Made by a program: the position numbers and the translations under genes
Shown here: positions 1 to 8,562 of the stretch, in pieces
How the letters are laid out: each line of letters opens with the position of its first letter
Numbering within the stretch: position 1 is the stretch's first letter
The notes under the pieces: model-generated
The model's input: the letters and a program-made list of their open reading frames with translations, nothing else
Told to the model about the DNA's origin: nothing
Database searches by the model: none
NCBI GenBank assembly: GCA_017302255.1
Contig: JAFLDV010000008.1
Location: 1 to 64,000 of the forward strand
DNA: 64,000 nt
Direction of reading: 5' to 3'
Origin: Gammaproteobacteria bacterium
GTDB taxonomy: Bacteria > Pseudomonadota > Gammaproteobacteria > Enterobacterales > Alteromonadaceae

Positions 1-795
1 TTGGCGAAGTTGCTGGACAATCTGCTGACATTTGTGGATTTGTTGCTGCAAATCCGCCAATAACTCGGGTTCACGCCCACCGTCAGCCAACTCTTCACTA
101 AGCATACCGAGCGTTTGCAGTGGTGTCGCTAAATCATGAGCTGCGTTAGCCGCGTATGTAGCTACAGCTAACATTTGTTCTTGCCGACCTTGCTGTTGCT
201 GCAGCACCATCAATTGCATGGATTTATGCCGAACTAATTGCGCTTGTGCACTGATAAACCAAGCAATTAACAGCGCTGACAAACCAAATGCCCAGCCCAT
301 TTGCCACATATGCTGATTAAAGGGTTCGGTTTGTAAGTGCACATGCATAGGTTCGACACTTTGACCGGCGCCTGTTTGGAGCAATAAGGTATAAACGGCG
401 ATTGCGATGAGTGCAGTTAAATACGCGGCTTGGGCTGGGAGTAACACTGCCGACATTGCGACTGGTAATAACAGCAATGCAATCAATCCGTTACTGGCGC
501 CACCGGCTAATGCCAATAATATCGATAATATGGTCACATCAAATAAAATGGTGACGCCGAACAAACGCAGGCTATAAGGAGCTAGTTGTGGCAGGCTAGG
601 CCAGACCAAATTCGAACAACAGTGCAGTGCTAATAATGCCGACAATAACGGCCAATCAGCTACTGGATATCCGAGCAAATAGCCAACTATTGCTGCACTG
701 AACTCAGCGCTTAATAAGCCCCAACGGAATTTCTGTAGTTGCAACATCTGTAGCGTCGGTGAAAGTTCCGGTGCCAGTGTCATTCGAGAAGTCAT
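1..795 (-). CDS. RegB/PrrB-like membrane sensor histidine kinase (partial, C-terminal part outside window)
   Basis: The reading frame starts at the ATG at 795-793 on the minus strand and runs open through the left edge of the window (265 codons seen). The first ~190 residues hold about six hydrophobic segments, including a GGASNGL stretch that resembles the GGxxNPF motif of the RegB/PrrB redox sensors. A glutamine-rich linker follows, then the phosphoacceptor H-box AAHDLATPLQTL; RegB-type kinases have a similar HxLxTPL. The ATP-binding domain is off the window. In the family this kinase phosphorylates RegA/ActR, a regulator that could be encoded just to the left. A second ATG lies at 783-781. 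The ribosome-binding site is weak (GGATAT). The RegB assignment is moderate; a membrane histidine kinase is nearly certain. Confidence 0.82.
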   Translation of the reverse strand, partial: MTSRMTLAPELSPTLQMLQLQKFRWGLLSAEFSAAIVGYLLGYPVADWPLLSALLALHCCSNLVWPSLPQLAPYSLRLFGVTILFDVTILSILLALAGGASNGLIALLLLPVAMSAVLLPAQAAYLTALIAIAVYTLLLQTGAGQSVEPMHVHLQTEPFNQHMWQMGWAFGLSALLIAWFISAQAQLVRHKSMQLMVLQQQQGRQEQMLAVATYAANAAHDLATPLQTLGMLSEELADGGREPELLADLQQQIHKCQQIVQQLRQ

Positions 796-1388
796 GCAAG
801 ATATCCGAAAAAAGACGGGAGCCAATGCTCCCGCTGCAAAAAAACTTACGGATAGAGACTAACGTGGTTTGATGTTCGTGTCATGGTGTTTGCGCTGAAT
901 TTGTTAGACGCAAGCTAAGATGATTGTCCATCCCCGGACCAGTCGCTCTGCACATAATATATCCAGTTATCGGTGATGTTTCGATGTGGCATATTGTCGC
1001 AGCCCGCGCAATGCAAGCTTCTTTGGCATTCAATATGTTGCAATGACACTGCAAGTTTTTGCCGATGCGGCAATAAAATCAGCTGCTTGGTATTCCTACT
1101 ATCGACTCACCTGCAATAAATCATTGATGAATTCACCTACAAGCGGCCCAACGTTAAATCGCTAAAAGTGATGTTGCTTAAGGTTTTAGTCCCATCGATG
1201 TAAAGCGTGCTCGCAGCTGCGCTGAAGATTTCGCAGCAAGTGGCAAATTGTTGACGGAGCTTGGTTCCATTATTGGCACATATGTTGCTGAGTAACTAAC
1301 GCGAAACGAGCTAATTAAACTGGGTTCAAATCGCCTACATAAAACATAACTAAAAAATTAAACTTTATAAATTAGGGATTTACACGTT
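796..1388. other. Intergenic region without a recognisable gene
   Basis: About 590 bp between the divergently transcribed kinase and the small orphan gene at 1389. All longer frames are interrupted, and I saw no tRNA or repeat. Apart from the hairpin at 808-833 I see nothing I can name. It should hold the divergent promoters of both units. Confidence 0.5.
808..833 (-). terminator. Hairpin plus T-tract in the leader of the sensor kinase (attenuator or terminator)
   Basis: Read on the minus strand, a 7-bp perfect stem (CGGGAGC at 833-827 with its complement at 822-816, 4-nt loop) is followed by a T-rich run at 815-808. It ends only 13 nt before the kinase ATG. It could terminate an unseen upstream transcript or act as an attenuator of the kinase gene. 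A 13-codon frame starting with ATG (884-846, minus) sits just before it but has a poor ribosome-binding site. Confidence 0.5.
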
Positions 1389-1625
1389 ATGCAAATCAAT
1401 GCACAATCGGCCATCAAGTCGCCGTGGCTTGAAATAGCCAAAGAAAATTATCCATTAGGCGTCACTGTTAACAGTGCAAAATCCGTCAGTCAAACTGATT
1501 CAGTAACTTTGTCTGCCGCTGGTTTGGCTTTAGCAAGTGGTAAAACTGCTGAATCTGAAATTACTGCCTATGGAAGTTGGCCGGTCTGGCCTAGAGTTTC
1601 GGGCGATGGTCCCGCAGAAAAATAA
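1389..1625 (+). CDS. Small orphan protein, 78 residues, Trp/Pro/Gly-rich C-terminus
   Basis: I do not recognise this protein. It starts at ATG 1389 with only a weak purine stretch (AGGGATT) ahead. It has no signal peptide and no membrane segment. The middle is Ser/Ala/Thr-rich (SVTLSAAGLALASG) and the last 20 residues carry two tryptophans with prolines and glycines (GSWPVWPRVSGDGP). Only 14 nt separate its stop from the GTG of the downstream membrane protein, so the two are probably co-transcribed. The layout (short peptide with a distinctive tail, then a polytopic membrane protein) allows a secreted or modified peptide with a membrane partner, but no modifying enzyme is next to it. It may equally be an ordinary lineage-specific small protein. 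Confidence 0.55.
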   Translation: MQINAQSAIKSPWLEIAKENYPLGVTVNSAKSVSQTDSVTLSAAGLALASGKTAESEITAYGSWPVWPRVSGDGPAEK

Positions 1626-1639
1626 ATCATTGGAAAATT

Positions 1640-2254
1640 GTGATAAAAAAATATCCGTTACTTATTAGAGTTGCCGTAGCAATGGCTTTTGTGGGTGCAT
1701 TGCTCGCTACGTATCTCTTTTACAAAGATGACTGGCGGTTATTTCTAGTTTCGGTTTTCTCTTTGGCGGTTATTGCGTTGGTCGACCATAGTGATCGACG
1801 CCTATATCCTATTTTAGTGATTTTTCTATGTATAAGAGCTACCGAACTATTGTTCAGCTTTCTGTTAGTCTTCATGCTCGGATTACCATTCTTGCTATTA
1901 ACAGGTCTCATTGATTGTCTGTGTGCGTTTTTGTTAGTTCATTATTATAAAGACGACTTTTTAGTTCGCTGGTGCAAAGTTAAAACTTCAATTCCACTTT
2001 TACCGCAATTGCATTGGATTGCGTTGCTTCTAGGCGTTTCCAGTTTTTATCGAGTTGCTGCTGCTGGTGAGTTGGCAATGCACGAGATAAATAGAGACTT
2101 TTTCGGTGAGAATATCCCATTTTTCTTTGCAACCGGGCCTATAGCCATGATTGTGATTAGGATAACAATAGACACCCTGCTTTGGTCTATGTTGCTTTTT
2201 CCAAGAAAACTCTCACAATTTGGTCATCAGCGACCGAGAAACTTAGCTAGCTAA
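1640..2254 (+). CDS. Orphan polytopic inner-membrane protein, 204 residues
   Basis: The gene starts at GTG 1640 with GGA six bases upstream. The protein has about six hydrophobic segments (roughly residues 9-28, 33-48, 57-78, 80-101, 122-140 and 158-188) joined by short basic or acidic loops, and a basic C-terminus. I see no motif for a transporter, protease or enzyme family. It follows the 78-residue peptide gene after 14 nt and ends about 70 nt before the SulP gene. The DNA looks more AT-rich than the flanking genes, which together with the lack of recognisable homology suggests recent or lineage-specific acquisition. Function unknown. Confidence 0.7.
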   Translation: MIKKYPLLIRVAVAMAFVGALLATYLFYKDDWRLFLVSVFSLAVIALVDHSDRRLYPILVIFLCIRATELLFSFLLVFMLGLPFLLLTGLIDCLCAFLLVHYYKDDFLVRWCKVKTSIPLLPQLHWIALLLGVSSFYRVAAAGELAMHEINRDFFGENIPFFFATGPIAMIVIRITIDTLLWSMLLFPRKLSQFGHQRPRNLAS

Positions 2255-2322
2255 GTTGTTCTAATTTCATTCCTTTTACATAACGCTTTTCTTTTCGCTA
2301 TTGATAGTCTGTGAGGTACGTC

Positions 2323-4095
2323 GTGTCCCATCGCGCTTATTTATTTTCGTTGAGGATCGCCCACGCACTGCGTGAAGTCGCCGCAGAAGGTTATGGCAAA
2401 GCCGAGTTAAGTAAGGATTTATTGGCGGGTGTTTCCGTTGGCATTATCGCCATCCCTCTAGCTATGGCACTGGCGATTGCCAGTGGTGTTCCGCCGCAAT
2501 ATGGCCTGTACACTGCCATTATTGCCGGTTTTTTGATCCCACTTTGTGGTGGCAGCCGCTACAGCATTTCCGGGCCAACCGCAGCTTTTGTGGTGATTCT
2601 ATACCCAGTCGCCCAGAAATACGGGCTAAGTGGCTTGTTAATCGCCACGATGTTATCGGGTCTGCTGCTCGTGATGATGGCAATGATGCGCTTAGGACGG
2701 CTTATTCAATACATTCCAGAAGCCGTCACTTTAGGCTTTACCGCCGGCATTGCCGTGGTAATTGCAACCTTGCAATTAAAAGACTTTTTTGGCCTACAAA
2801 TTGTCGAGATGCCTGAGCATTATATCGAGAAACTGCATACTTTACTGCTCGCCGCAGATTCTGGCCATTGGCCCAGTATTTTGGTTGCAAGCACAACACT
2901 TTGGTTAATGTGGTTTTGGCCGAAACTGCAAACACCAATCCCAGCGCATCTACCCGCAGTGCTACTAGGAACTTTAGTGGCAGTGATCTTGGCTTGGTTT
3001 GATTTGCCAGTGGAGACTATCGGCAGTCGCTTTCACTATGTTTCAGCGGACGGCGTGCAAGTCGCCGGTATTCCCGACATGCTGCCAGCCTTTTTATTAC
3101 CGTGGCAGCTGCCCGGTGCCGATGGTGCCCCTTTGGTACTAAGTTCGCAACTGGTTAAAGATTTGCTCGCTGCGGCATTCGCGATGGCAATGTTAGGTGC
3201 GATAGAGTCGCTGTTATGTGCGGTAGTGCTTGATGGCATGACTGGCCGTCGGCATAGCGCCAATAGTGAACTGTTAGGTCAGGGGATTGGCAATATTGTG
3301 GCGCCATTTTTTGGTGGTATTACCGCAACTGCTGCTATTGCTCGTTCCGCTGCCAATGTCCGTGCAGGCGCGGTTTCGCCAGTGTCGGCAATGGTGCATG
3401 CCTTAGTGGTGTTGCTAGCATTATTTGTGCTGGCGCCTTGGCTTAGCTACTTGCCGATGCCGGCGATGGCGGCATTGTTATTAGTGGTCGCCTGGAATAT
3501 GAGTGAGGCGCCAAAAGCATTGCACTTAATCAACACTGCGCCACGTAGTGATATTTGGGTATTTTTAGTGTGTTTTTCATTCACTGTGTTATTCGATATG
3601 GTGGTTGCGATAACCAGCGGCATCATTATCGCGGCGCTGCTGTTTGTCAAAGAAGTCGCAGAAATGACTAAAATTACTGACGTCAGTGAAAACAGTAAGT
3701 TAGTTCCTGAGAAACTGGCTGATGGGCATAAGGTGTTTCGTATTTCCGGTCCATTGTTTTTCGCAGCTGCCGATCGCGTATTTGCCGAACTAGCCTTGTT
3801 ATGTCAATCCCAGCAACAAGTTGTGCTGCTGATGGATGGCGTCTCCTTGTTAGACGCTGGCGGACTGGCGGCGATGCATAAATTTCTAAATCAATGCGAA
3901 GCAAAACAATGTCATGTGTTAATGGTTGATTTGCAATTCCAACCACTTCGCACCTTAGCAAAAGCTAAAGTACGCCCCATTGAGGGGATCTTGTCATTTT
4001 ATCCAACGCTTGCCGATGCGTTAAGGTTAATGCCAAAAAGACACGGACAATGGGAAGAGGGTGAGCAAGACTTTTTGCATGATTCCGGTCTGTAA
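2323..4095 (+). CDS. SulP-family inorganic anion transporter with STAS domain
   Basis: An inner-membrane anion transporter of the SulP/SLC26 family (sulfate, bicarbonate or related anions). The N-terminal half carries the SulP signature near the first helices (LLAGVSVGIIAIPLAMALAI, then PPQYGLYTAIIAG) and about 12 membrane segments. The last ~130 residues form a cytoplasmic STAS domain (GPLFFAAADRVFAEL, VLLMDGVSLLDAGGLAAM). I prefer GTG 2323 as start because GAGGT lies five bases ahead; an in-frame GTG at 2311 has no ribosome-binding site and would add four residues. The length (590 residues) is normal for the family. The substrate cannot be read from sequence, and no carbonic anhydrase or cysteine gene adjoins it. 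Confidence 0.9.
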   Translation: MSHRAYLFSLRIAHALREVAAEGYGKAELSKDLLAGVSVGIIAIPLAMALAIASGVPPQYGLYTAIIAGFLIPLCGGSRYSISGPTAAFVVILYPVAQKYGLSGLLIATMLSGLLLVMMAMMRLGRLIQYIPEAVTLGFTAGIAVVIATLQLKDFFGLQIVEMPEHYIEKLHTLLLAADSGHWPSILVASTTLWLMWFWPKLQTPIPAHLPAVLLGTLVAVILAWFDLPVETIGSRFHYVSADGVQVAGIPDMLPAFLLPWQLPGADGAPLVLSSQLVKDLLAAAFAMAMLGAIESLLCAVVLDGMTGRRHSANSELLGQGIGNIVAPFFGGITATAAIARSAANVRAGAVSPVSAMVHALVVLLALFVLAPWLSYLPMPAMAALLLVVAWNMSEAPKALHLINTAPRSDIWVFLVCFSFTVLFDMVVAITSGIIIAALLFVKEVAEMTKITDVSENSKLVPEKLADGHKVFRISGPLFFAAADRVFAELALLCQSQQQVVLLMDGVSLLDAGGLAAMHKFLNQCEAKQCHVLMVDLQFQPLRTLAKAKVRPIEGILSFYPTLADALRLMPKRHGQWEEGEQDFLHDSGL

Positions 4096-4104
4096 GCTAG
4101 GAAC

Positions 4105-4124
4105 GCCCGGCTAGTGCGCCGGGC
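4105..4124 (+). terminator. GC-rich hairpin after the SulP gene
   Basis: GCCCGG (4105-4110) pairs with CCGGGC (4119-4124) around an 8-nt loop, 10 bases after the transporter stop. No T-run follows, so it is at best a weak terminator or an mRNA 3'-end stabiliser. Confidence 0.35.
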
Positions 4125-4145
4125 CCGCAATTAAACACCGAATAT

Positions 4146-4163
4146 ATTTAATATATATTCAGA
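4146..4163 (+). promoter_or_regulatory. Candidate ArgR (ARG) box, distal site
   Basis: The 18-mer fits the ARG box pattern TGAAT-N4-ATTCA at 9 of 10 specified positions (TTAAT at 4148-4152, ATTCA at 4157-4161). It lies in an AT-rich tract, so a chance match is possible. It is about 80 bp upstream of a better-placed pair. Confidence 0.4.
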
Positions 4164-4242
4164 GAAAACTGCTTTAAAATCCGCTACCTTTGCATGATTA
4201 CCAAGGCTTGCAGCCAGTAATTCCTGAATTTTTCGCTGGTGG

Positions 4243-4281
4243 ATAATATAAAAATTCACAAAAACAGCATAATAATTCTTG
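4243..4281 (+). promoter_or_regulatory. Candidate tandem ArgR operator ahead of argC
   Basis: Two 18-bp boxes (4243-4260 and 4264-4281) are separated by exactly 3 bp, the usual geometry for a hexameric ArgR operator. Each matches 7 of 10 specified positions of TGAAT-N4-ATTCA; the right half of the first is a perfect ATTCA. The second box overlaps the proposed -35 element, so arginine-bound ArgR could block RNA polymerase. Consensus from the E. coli ArgR family; binding here is inferred. Confidence 0.55.
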
Positions 4282-4307
4282 AATCTGCATGAGTAAGCCA
4301 TTACACT
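4279..4307 (+). promoter_or_regulatory. Candidate sigma-70 promoter of argCBFG
   Basis: A -35 element TTGAAT (4279-4284) and a -10 element TACACT (4302-4307) are separated by 17 bp. Each matches four of six consensus bases. Transcription would start near 4314, giving a leader of about 50 nt before argC. Confidence 0.45.
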
Positions 4308-4364
4308 GGCCGAGTTTTGCAGGCTTGGCCTCGTATTATTTGTTTTTTGGGAGACTGACCTTCG

Positions 4365-5420
4365 ATGTCATCACAAGTTACTGCGACTGAATTTCAACAA
4401 TCCCCAGCCATCCGCAGTGCGGTATTAGGTGCTGCGGGTTATAGCGGTGTCGAGCTTTGTGCGCTTATCGCGCGCAACCCTTATTTTGAACTCTGTTACG
4501 CCTATGCCTCTGCAGGGCGTCAACCAGAGCCTTTGTCTGCGCTTTACCCGCGGTTTAGCCAGCAATTGGACATCATGGTACAGCCGTGGACCGATGCTGA
4601 AATTGATGCTATCGCTGGTAAAGTCGATGTGGCTTTCTTAGCGCTGCCGCATGAAGCAAGTGAAGAAGTTGCGCCGAAATTGATGGCTGCTGGAATTGTT
4701 GTTGTGGATTTATCCGGCGCCTTTCGCTTAAAAAATCCGGCGCTTTATCCACAATATTATGGTTATGCCCATCAACAGCCAGCGCTGCTAGAAACAGCCG
4801 TGTATTCATTGATGGAATGGTTAGATAAGCCATTGCCACAACTCATTTCGGTACCGGGCTGTTATCCAACGGCCTGCTCATTGGCTCTGCTGCCTTTATT
4901 AAACGCGGGTTTAGTCGCTGATGACTGCATTCCAGTGATTAATGCGACGAGTGGTGTGTCTGGTGCTGGCCGTAAAGCCGCGTTAAACACTTCATTTTGC
5001 GAAGTCGGCTTGAATGCTTATGGCTTTTTCAAACATCGCCATCGCCCTGAAATTGAACAGAATCTTGGCCGCAAAGTCGTATTCACCCCGCATTTGGGGA
5101 ACTTTAAACGTGGCATTTTGGCAACAAGCGTTGTGACGCTAAAAGCTGGCGTCAGCAGCGAACAAGTGACAGCTGCATTTAATGATGCTTATGCCAACAA
5201 ACCATTGGTTCGTTTATTAGGCCGTTCACCTAATGTTGCTGATGTCGAAGGCTTGCCTTACTGCGACATTTTCTGGCAGCAAGATGGTGAGCAAGTGGTT
5301 GTTGTCTCTGCCATCGATAACTTATTAAAAGGTGCTGCAGCACAAGCCATGCAAGCGGCTAATGTGAAGTTTGCGAAACCAGAAACGGCCGGTCTGTTTC
5401 AAGGAGCTAATCATGGTTAA
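4365..5420 (+). CDS. argC: N-acetyl-gamma-glutamyl-phosphate reductase
   Basis: Third step of arginine synthesis: NADPH-dependent reduction of N-acetylglutamyl phosphate to the semialdehyde, in the cytoplasm. The NADP-binding loop GAAGYSGVELC is near residues 22-32 and the catalytic cysteine is Cys166 in VPGCYPTACS. The protein has 351 residues, about 15 more at the N-terminus than E. coli ArgC; the start is supported by GGGAGA 10 bases upstream of ATG 4365, and no nearer start has a better site. First gene of the arg cluster, preceded by ArgR-like boxes. Its stop overlaps the argB start by 8 nt. In E. coli argE is divergent from argC; here a SulP gene occupies that side instead. Confidence 0.96.
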   Translation: MSSQVTATEFQQSPAIRSAVLGAAGYSGVELCALIARNPYFELCYAYASAGRQPEPLSALYPRFSQQLDIMVQPWTDAEIDAIAGKVDVAFLALPHEASEEVAPKLMAAGIVVVDLSGAFRLKNPALYPQYYGYAHQQPALLETAVYSLMEWLDKPLPQLISVPGCYPTACSLALLPLLNAGLVADDCIPVINATSGVSGAGRKAALNTSFCEVGLNAYGFFKHRHRPEIEQNLGRKVVFTPHLGNFKRGILATSVVTLKAGVSSEQVTAAFNDAYANKPLVRLLGRSPNVADVEGLPYCDIFWQQDGEQVVVVSAIDNLLKGAAAQAMQAANVKFAKPETAGLFQGANHG

Positions 5421-6183
5421 GCCTCCTTTAGTGCTAAAAATGGGCGGTCGTTTGTTGCAAGACCAAAATGCCCTGGATGCGTTGTTAAAAGTCGTTGCGA
5501 CTCTGCAAACTGAGTATGCCTTGGTGTTAGTGCACGGTGGTGGTGATCAAGTTGATGCTTGGCTGCAAACCTTTGGTTTTAGCACGCAAAAAATTGATGG
5601 CCAACGGGTGTCGCCAAAAGAGCAAATGCCGGTAATTACAGGTGCTTTAGCTGGGGCTGTAAACGGCTTAATGGTCGCGCGAGCACAAGTCCAAGGGCTG
5701 AATGCAGTGGGGCTGACTTTAGCGGCTGGTCGCAGTTTGAAGTTCAGCATCAATGAAAAACTTGGCGCAGTTGGTATTGCTAGTGCCAATGACGGCACCT
5801 TGATCAACACCTTGTTGCAACAAGGCTTCGTCCCTGTATTTAGTTCGATAGGCCAAAGCGACGATGGTCAATTATTAAACGTGAACGCTGATATCGCAGC
5901 AGCGGCAATTTGTCAGTTAGTCCAAGGGCAGTTGGTCTTGTTGACTGATGTTCCGGGCATTTTGGATGGTCAAGGTCAGCTCATTAAGACATTAACTAGT
6001 GCGCAAGCAGAAGAGTTAGTGCAAAGCGGCGTGATCAAAGGTGGCATGAAAGTGAAGCTTGATGCTGCGCTTGAAACCGCGGCTGCACTACGACGAAGTA
6101 TCATCGTCGCAGGTTGGCAACAACCAGAAGATTTGTTGAAACTGATGCAACAGCAGGAAGTCGGCACTTGCATCAGTCTCTAA
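5413..6183 (+). CDS. argB: Acetylglutamate kinase
   Basis: Second step of arginine synthesis: ATP-dependent phosphorylation of N-acetylglutamate. Amino-acid-kinase fold, with the phosphate-binding LKMGGRLL near the N-terminus, VHGGGDQVDAW near residues 38-48, LLTDVPGIL in the middle and IKGGMKVKLDAAL near the C-terminus. I chose ATG 5413 because AAGGAG (5401-5406) sits six bases upstream; an in-frame upstream start inside argC would add a 14-residue tail with no homology. The resulting 256 residues match the short enterobacterial type of about 258, which normally lacks the N-terminal helix of arginine-inhibited kinases. It overlaps argC by 8 nt, so translation is probably coupled. Confidence 0.96.
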   Translation: MVKPPLVLKMGGRLLQDQNALDALLKVVATLQTEYALVLVHGGGDQVDAWLQTFGFSTQKIDGQRVSPKEQMPVITGALAGAVNGLMVARAQVQGLNAVGLTLAAGRSLKFSINEKLGAVGIASANDGTLINTLLQQGFVPVFSSIGQSDDGQLLNVNADIAAAAICQLVQGQLVLLTDVPGILDGQGQLIKTLTSAQAEELVQSGVIKGGMKVKLDAALETAAALRRSIIVAGWQQPEDLLKLMQQQEVGTCISL

Positions 6184-6208
6184 ACCCCCAGAAATCCGCT
6201 TAGCTTAA

Positions 6209-6233
6209 GGTCCTGGCTTTCACTGTCAGGACC
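6209..6233 (+). other. Intercistronic hairpin between argB and argF
   Basis: GGTCCTG (6209-6215) and CAGGACC (6227-6233) form a perfect 7-bp stem with an 11-nt loop. There is no T-run. It may cap the argCB message or pause polymerase without ending transcription. Confidence 0.4.
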
Positions 6234-6287
6234 GCCAAGTCGATTTCCCCAATAAGGAAGCCGCCACGCGGTCATGCAGTGTGAAGT

Positions 6288-7202
6288 ATGAGTAAATTAA
6301 CCCAGCTATTGTGTCTGGCCGATTTAAACAAAGATCAACTCAATGGACTCTTGGAGTTAGCGCTGGAAATTAAACGCCAGCCAGCGAAATATCAACATGC
6401 GCTTGCCGGTAAAAGTATTGCGCTATTGTTTGAAAAGCCGTCTTTACGCACCCGAGTGAGCTTTGATGTCGGAATTAATAAACTGGGTGGGCATAGCGTT
6501 TATCTTGACCAACAAAACGGTGCTTTGGGCGTCCGTGAAACGGTTGAAGATTTTGGCAGTAATTTAGCGTGTTGGACCGATGCCATAGTTGCGCGGGTCT
6601 ATCAGCAAAAAACGCTAGAGCAACTAGCCGCTAGTAGCAAAATACCGGTGATCAATGCGCTCAGTGACTTGTATCATCCATGCCAGGCATTAGCTGATCT
6701 GTTGACCTTAAAAGAGCATTATGCGGACTTGACGCAGGTGCATTTAGCTTTTGTTGGTGATGGTAATAATGTCTGCAATTCCTTGCTGTTAGGTGCCGCT
6801 ATTTTGGGGATGCGAATGACAGTGGTAACACCACAAGGTTTTGCACCAAATGTTATGGTGCAACAACAAGCCTTGGCCTTTGCCGAAGTAAGTGGCGCTA
6901 AACTAGTGTTTAGCTCAGATTTGGCGGCGATTGCGGATGCTGATGCGGTCTATACCGACACTTGGTTATCGATGGGAAGTAAAAATGAGCCGGCAGCCAT
7001 TGAGCCGCTCTTCCGCCCATACCAAATAAATAGTGATTTAATGCAGCGTTTTGCGCTGAAACATTTCATGCATTGTCTACCAGCCCATCGGGGTCTAGAA
7101 GTGACCAGCGAGGTATTAGATAGTGCACAATCTTTAGTCTTACAGCAGGCAGAAAACCGCATGCATGCGCAAAATGCCGTTCTGGTTAATATTTTCAGTT
7201 GA
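6288..7202 (+). CDS. argF: Ornithine carbamoyltransferase
   Basis: Sixth step of arginine synthesis: ornithine plus carbamoyl phosphate gives citrulline. The carbamoyl-phosphate loop reads SLRTR (residues 52-56) in KPSLRTRVSFD, and HPCQAL is at 130-135. The ornithine-binding motif HCLPAHRG is near residue 262. The length of 304 residues is typical of the anabolic enzyme. The loop starts SLRTR rather than the STRTR of E. coli ArgF, as in several other bacterial OTCases. It follows argB after a 104-bp gap with a hairpin and precedes argG by 9 nt, so argF and argG are closely coupled. Confidence 0.95.
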   Translation: MSKLTQLLCLADLNKDQLNGLLELALEIKRQPAKYQHALAGKSIALLFEKPSLRTRVSFDVGINKLGGHSVYLDQQNGALGVRETVEDFGSNLACWTDAIVARVYQQKTLEQLAASSKIPVINALSDLYHPCQALADLLTLKEHYADLTQVHLAFVGDGNNVCNSLLLGAAILGMRMTVVTPQGFAPNVMVQQQALAFAEVSGAKLVFSSDLAAIADADAVYTDTWLSMGSKNEPAAIEPLFRPYQINSDLMQRFALKHFMHCLPAHRGLEVTSEVLDSAQSLVLQQAENRMHAQNAVLVNIFS

Positions 7203-7211
7203 GGTTAGGTC

Positions 7212-8426
7212 ATGAGTGAATTGAAAAAACATGTGAAAAAAGTAGTGCTGGCATATTCTGGCGGTCTGGACACTTCGGCAATTGTGCCTTGGTTAAAAGA
7301 TAACTATGACTGCGAAGTGATTGCTTTTGTTGCTGACGTTGGCCAAGGCGCGGAAGACCTTGCTGGCGTTGAGGAAAAGGCTATTAATTCGGGAGCTAGC
7401 AGCTGCTATGTTGTCGATTTAAAAGAGCAATTTGTCAATGAAGTGATCTACCCAACAATGAAAGCTGGCGCGGTTTATGAAGGCCAATACCTGCTTGGTA
7501 CATCAATGGCGCGGCCGATTATCGCCCGTGCGCAGGTCGAATTGGCGTTAAAGCTTGGTGCTGATGCCTTATGTCATGGTTGTACTGGTAAGGGCAACGA
7601 TCAAGTGCGCTTCGAAGGCGCCTTTGCCGCGTTAGCTCCGCAGTTAAAAGTGATTGCACCATGGCGTGAGTGGGAATTTAATTCTCGTCAGTCATTACTC
7701 AACTATCTCGCAGAGAAGAAGGTGCCAACCACAGCAACGGCTACCAAAATCTATAGCCGTGACGCGAATTTATTCCATATTTCACATGAAGGCGGTGAAC
7801 TGGAAAACCCTTGGAACGAACCGTCAGACCAAGTGTGGATGTGGACCAATTCACCAGAGCAAGCTCCTGATAAAGCAGAGTATTTGCAGCTGAGCTTTGA
7901 AAAGGGCGAGTTAAAAGCTATCGACGGCCAAGTAGTAAGTGGTGTAGCTGCCATTGAACAACTGAATAAAGTCGGTTCAATTCACGGTGTAGGCCGAATC
8001 GATATCGTGGAAAACCGTTTGGTCGGCATGAAATCTCGTGGCTGCTACGAAACTCCAGGCGGTACTATTATTGTCGCGGCGTTGCGTGCTCTGGAATCCC
8101 TGGTTTATGACCGTACTTCATTAAAATATCGCGAAGAAGTTGGCTTAGAATTCGCCCAGCTCGTTTATGACGGCCGTTGGTTTACGCCATTAAAAGACGC
8201 GTTATTAGGCGCAGTTAATGCGCTTGCTGATCAGTTGACCGGTGATATCGTGGTGAAGCTTTACAAAGGCCAAGTGACTGTTGCCAAACGTCGTTCACCA
8301 AACAGCCTGTATTCTGAAGCTTTTGCCACCTTTGATGGCGACGAAGTTTACAATCAAAAAGATGCAGCTGGTTTTATCAGACTTTATAGTTTGGCTAGTC
8401 GGATCCGCGCACTGCACCAGCAATAA
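7212..8426 (+). CDS. argG: Argininosuccinate synthase
   Basis: Seventh step of arginine synthesis: ATP-dependent condensation of citrulline and aspartate. The ATP-pyrophosphatase P-loop [15 protein letters not shown] is near residues 14-28, and the family blocks [13 protein letters not shown] and [13 protein letters not shown] are present. Its 404 residues match the common bacterial ArgG type rather than the longer E. coli form. It begins 9 nt after argF and belongs to the same operon. A 136-bp gap with a 9-bp hairpin separates it from argH. Confidence 0.96.
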   Translation: MSELKKHVKKVVLAYSGGLDTSAIVPWLKDNYDCEVIAFVADVGQGAEDLAGVEEKAINSGASSCYVVDLKEQFVNEVIYPTMKAGAVYEGQYLLGTSMARPIIARAQVELALKLGADALCHGCTGKGNDQVRFEGAFAALAPQLKVIAPWREWEFNSRQSLLNYLAEKKVPTTATATKIYSRDANLFHISHEGGELENPWNEPSDQVWMWTNSPEQAPDKAEYLQLSFEKGELKAIDGQVVSGVAAIEQLNKVGSIHGVGRIDIVENRLVGMKSRGCYETPGGTIIVAALRALESLVYDRTSLKYREEVGLEFAQLVYDGRWFTPLKDALLGAVNALADQLTGDIVVKLYKGQVTVAKRRSPNSLYSEAFATFDGDEVYNQKDAAGFIRLYSLASRIRALHQQ

Positions 8427-8487
8427 GACCTGCAATAAACTGTTGTGTCGACAATAGTGGGCAGTTTGTCAGGATTCGTGTGTAAGA

Positions 8488-8517
8488 ATGCAGCAATCTC
8501 AACAGAGGTTGCTGCAT
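8488..8517 (+). other. Intercistronic hairpin between argG and argH
   Basis: ATGCAGCAA (8488-8496) and TTGCTGCAT (8509-8517) form a perfect 9-bp stem with a 12-nt loop. No T-run follows. It may reduce read-through into argH or stabilise the argCBFG message. Confidence 0.4.
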
Positions 8518-8562
8518 GATTCATTGTTAGAGTAGCGATTTTTAGTCACAGGAGAGCCAGTC

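Noticed and set aside
8440-8480. AAACTG...CAGTTT hairpin after argG
   Set aside because: Six-base stem with a long loop next to the better 9-bp hairpin at 8488-8517; not convincing on its own.
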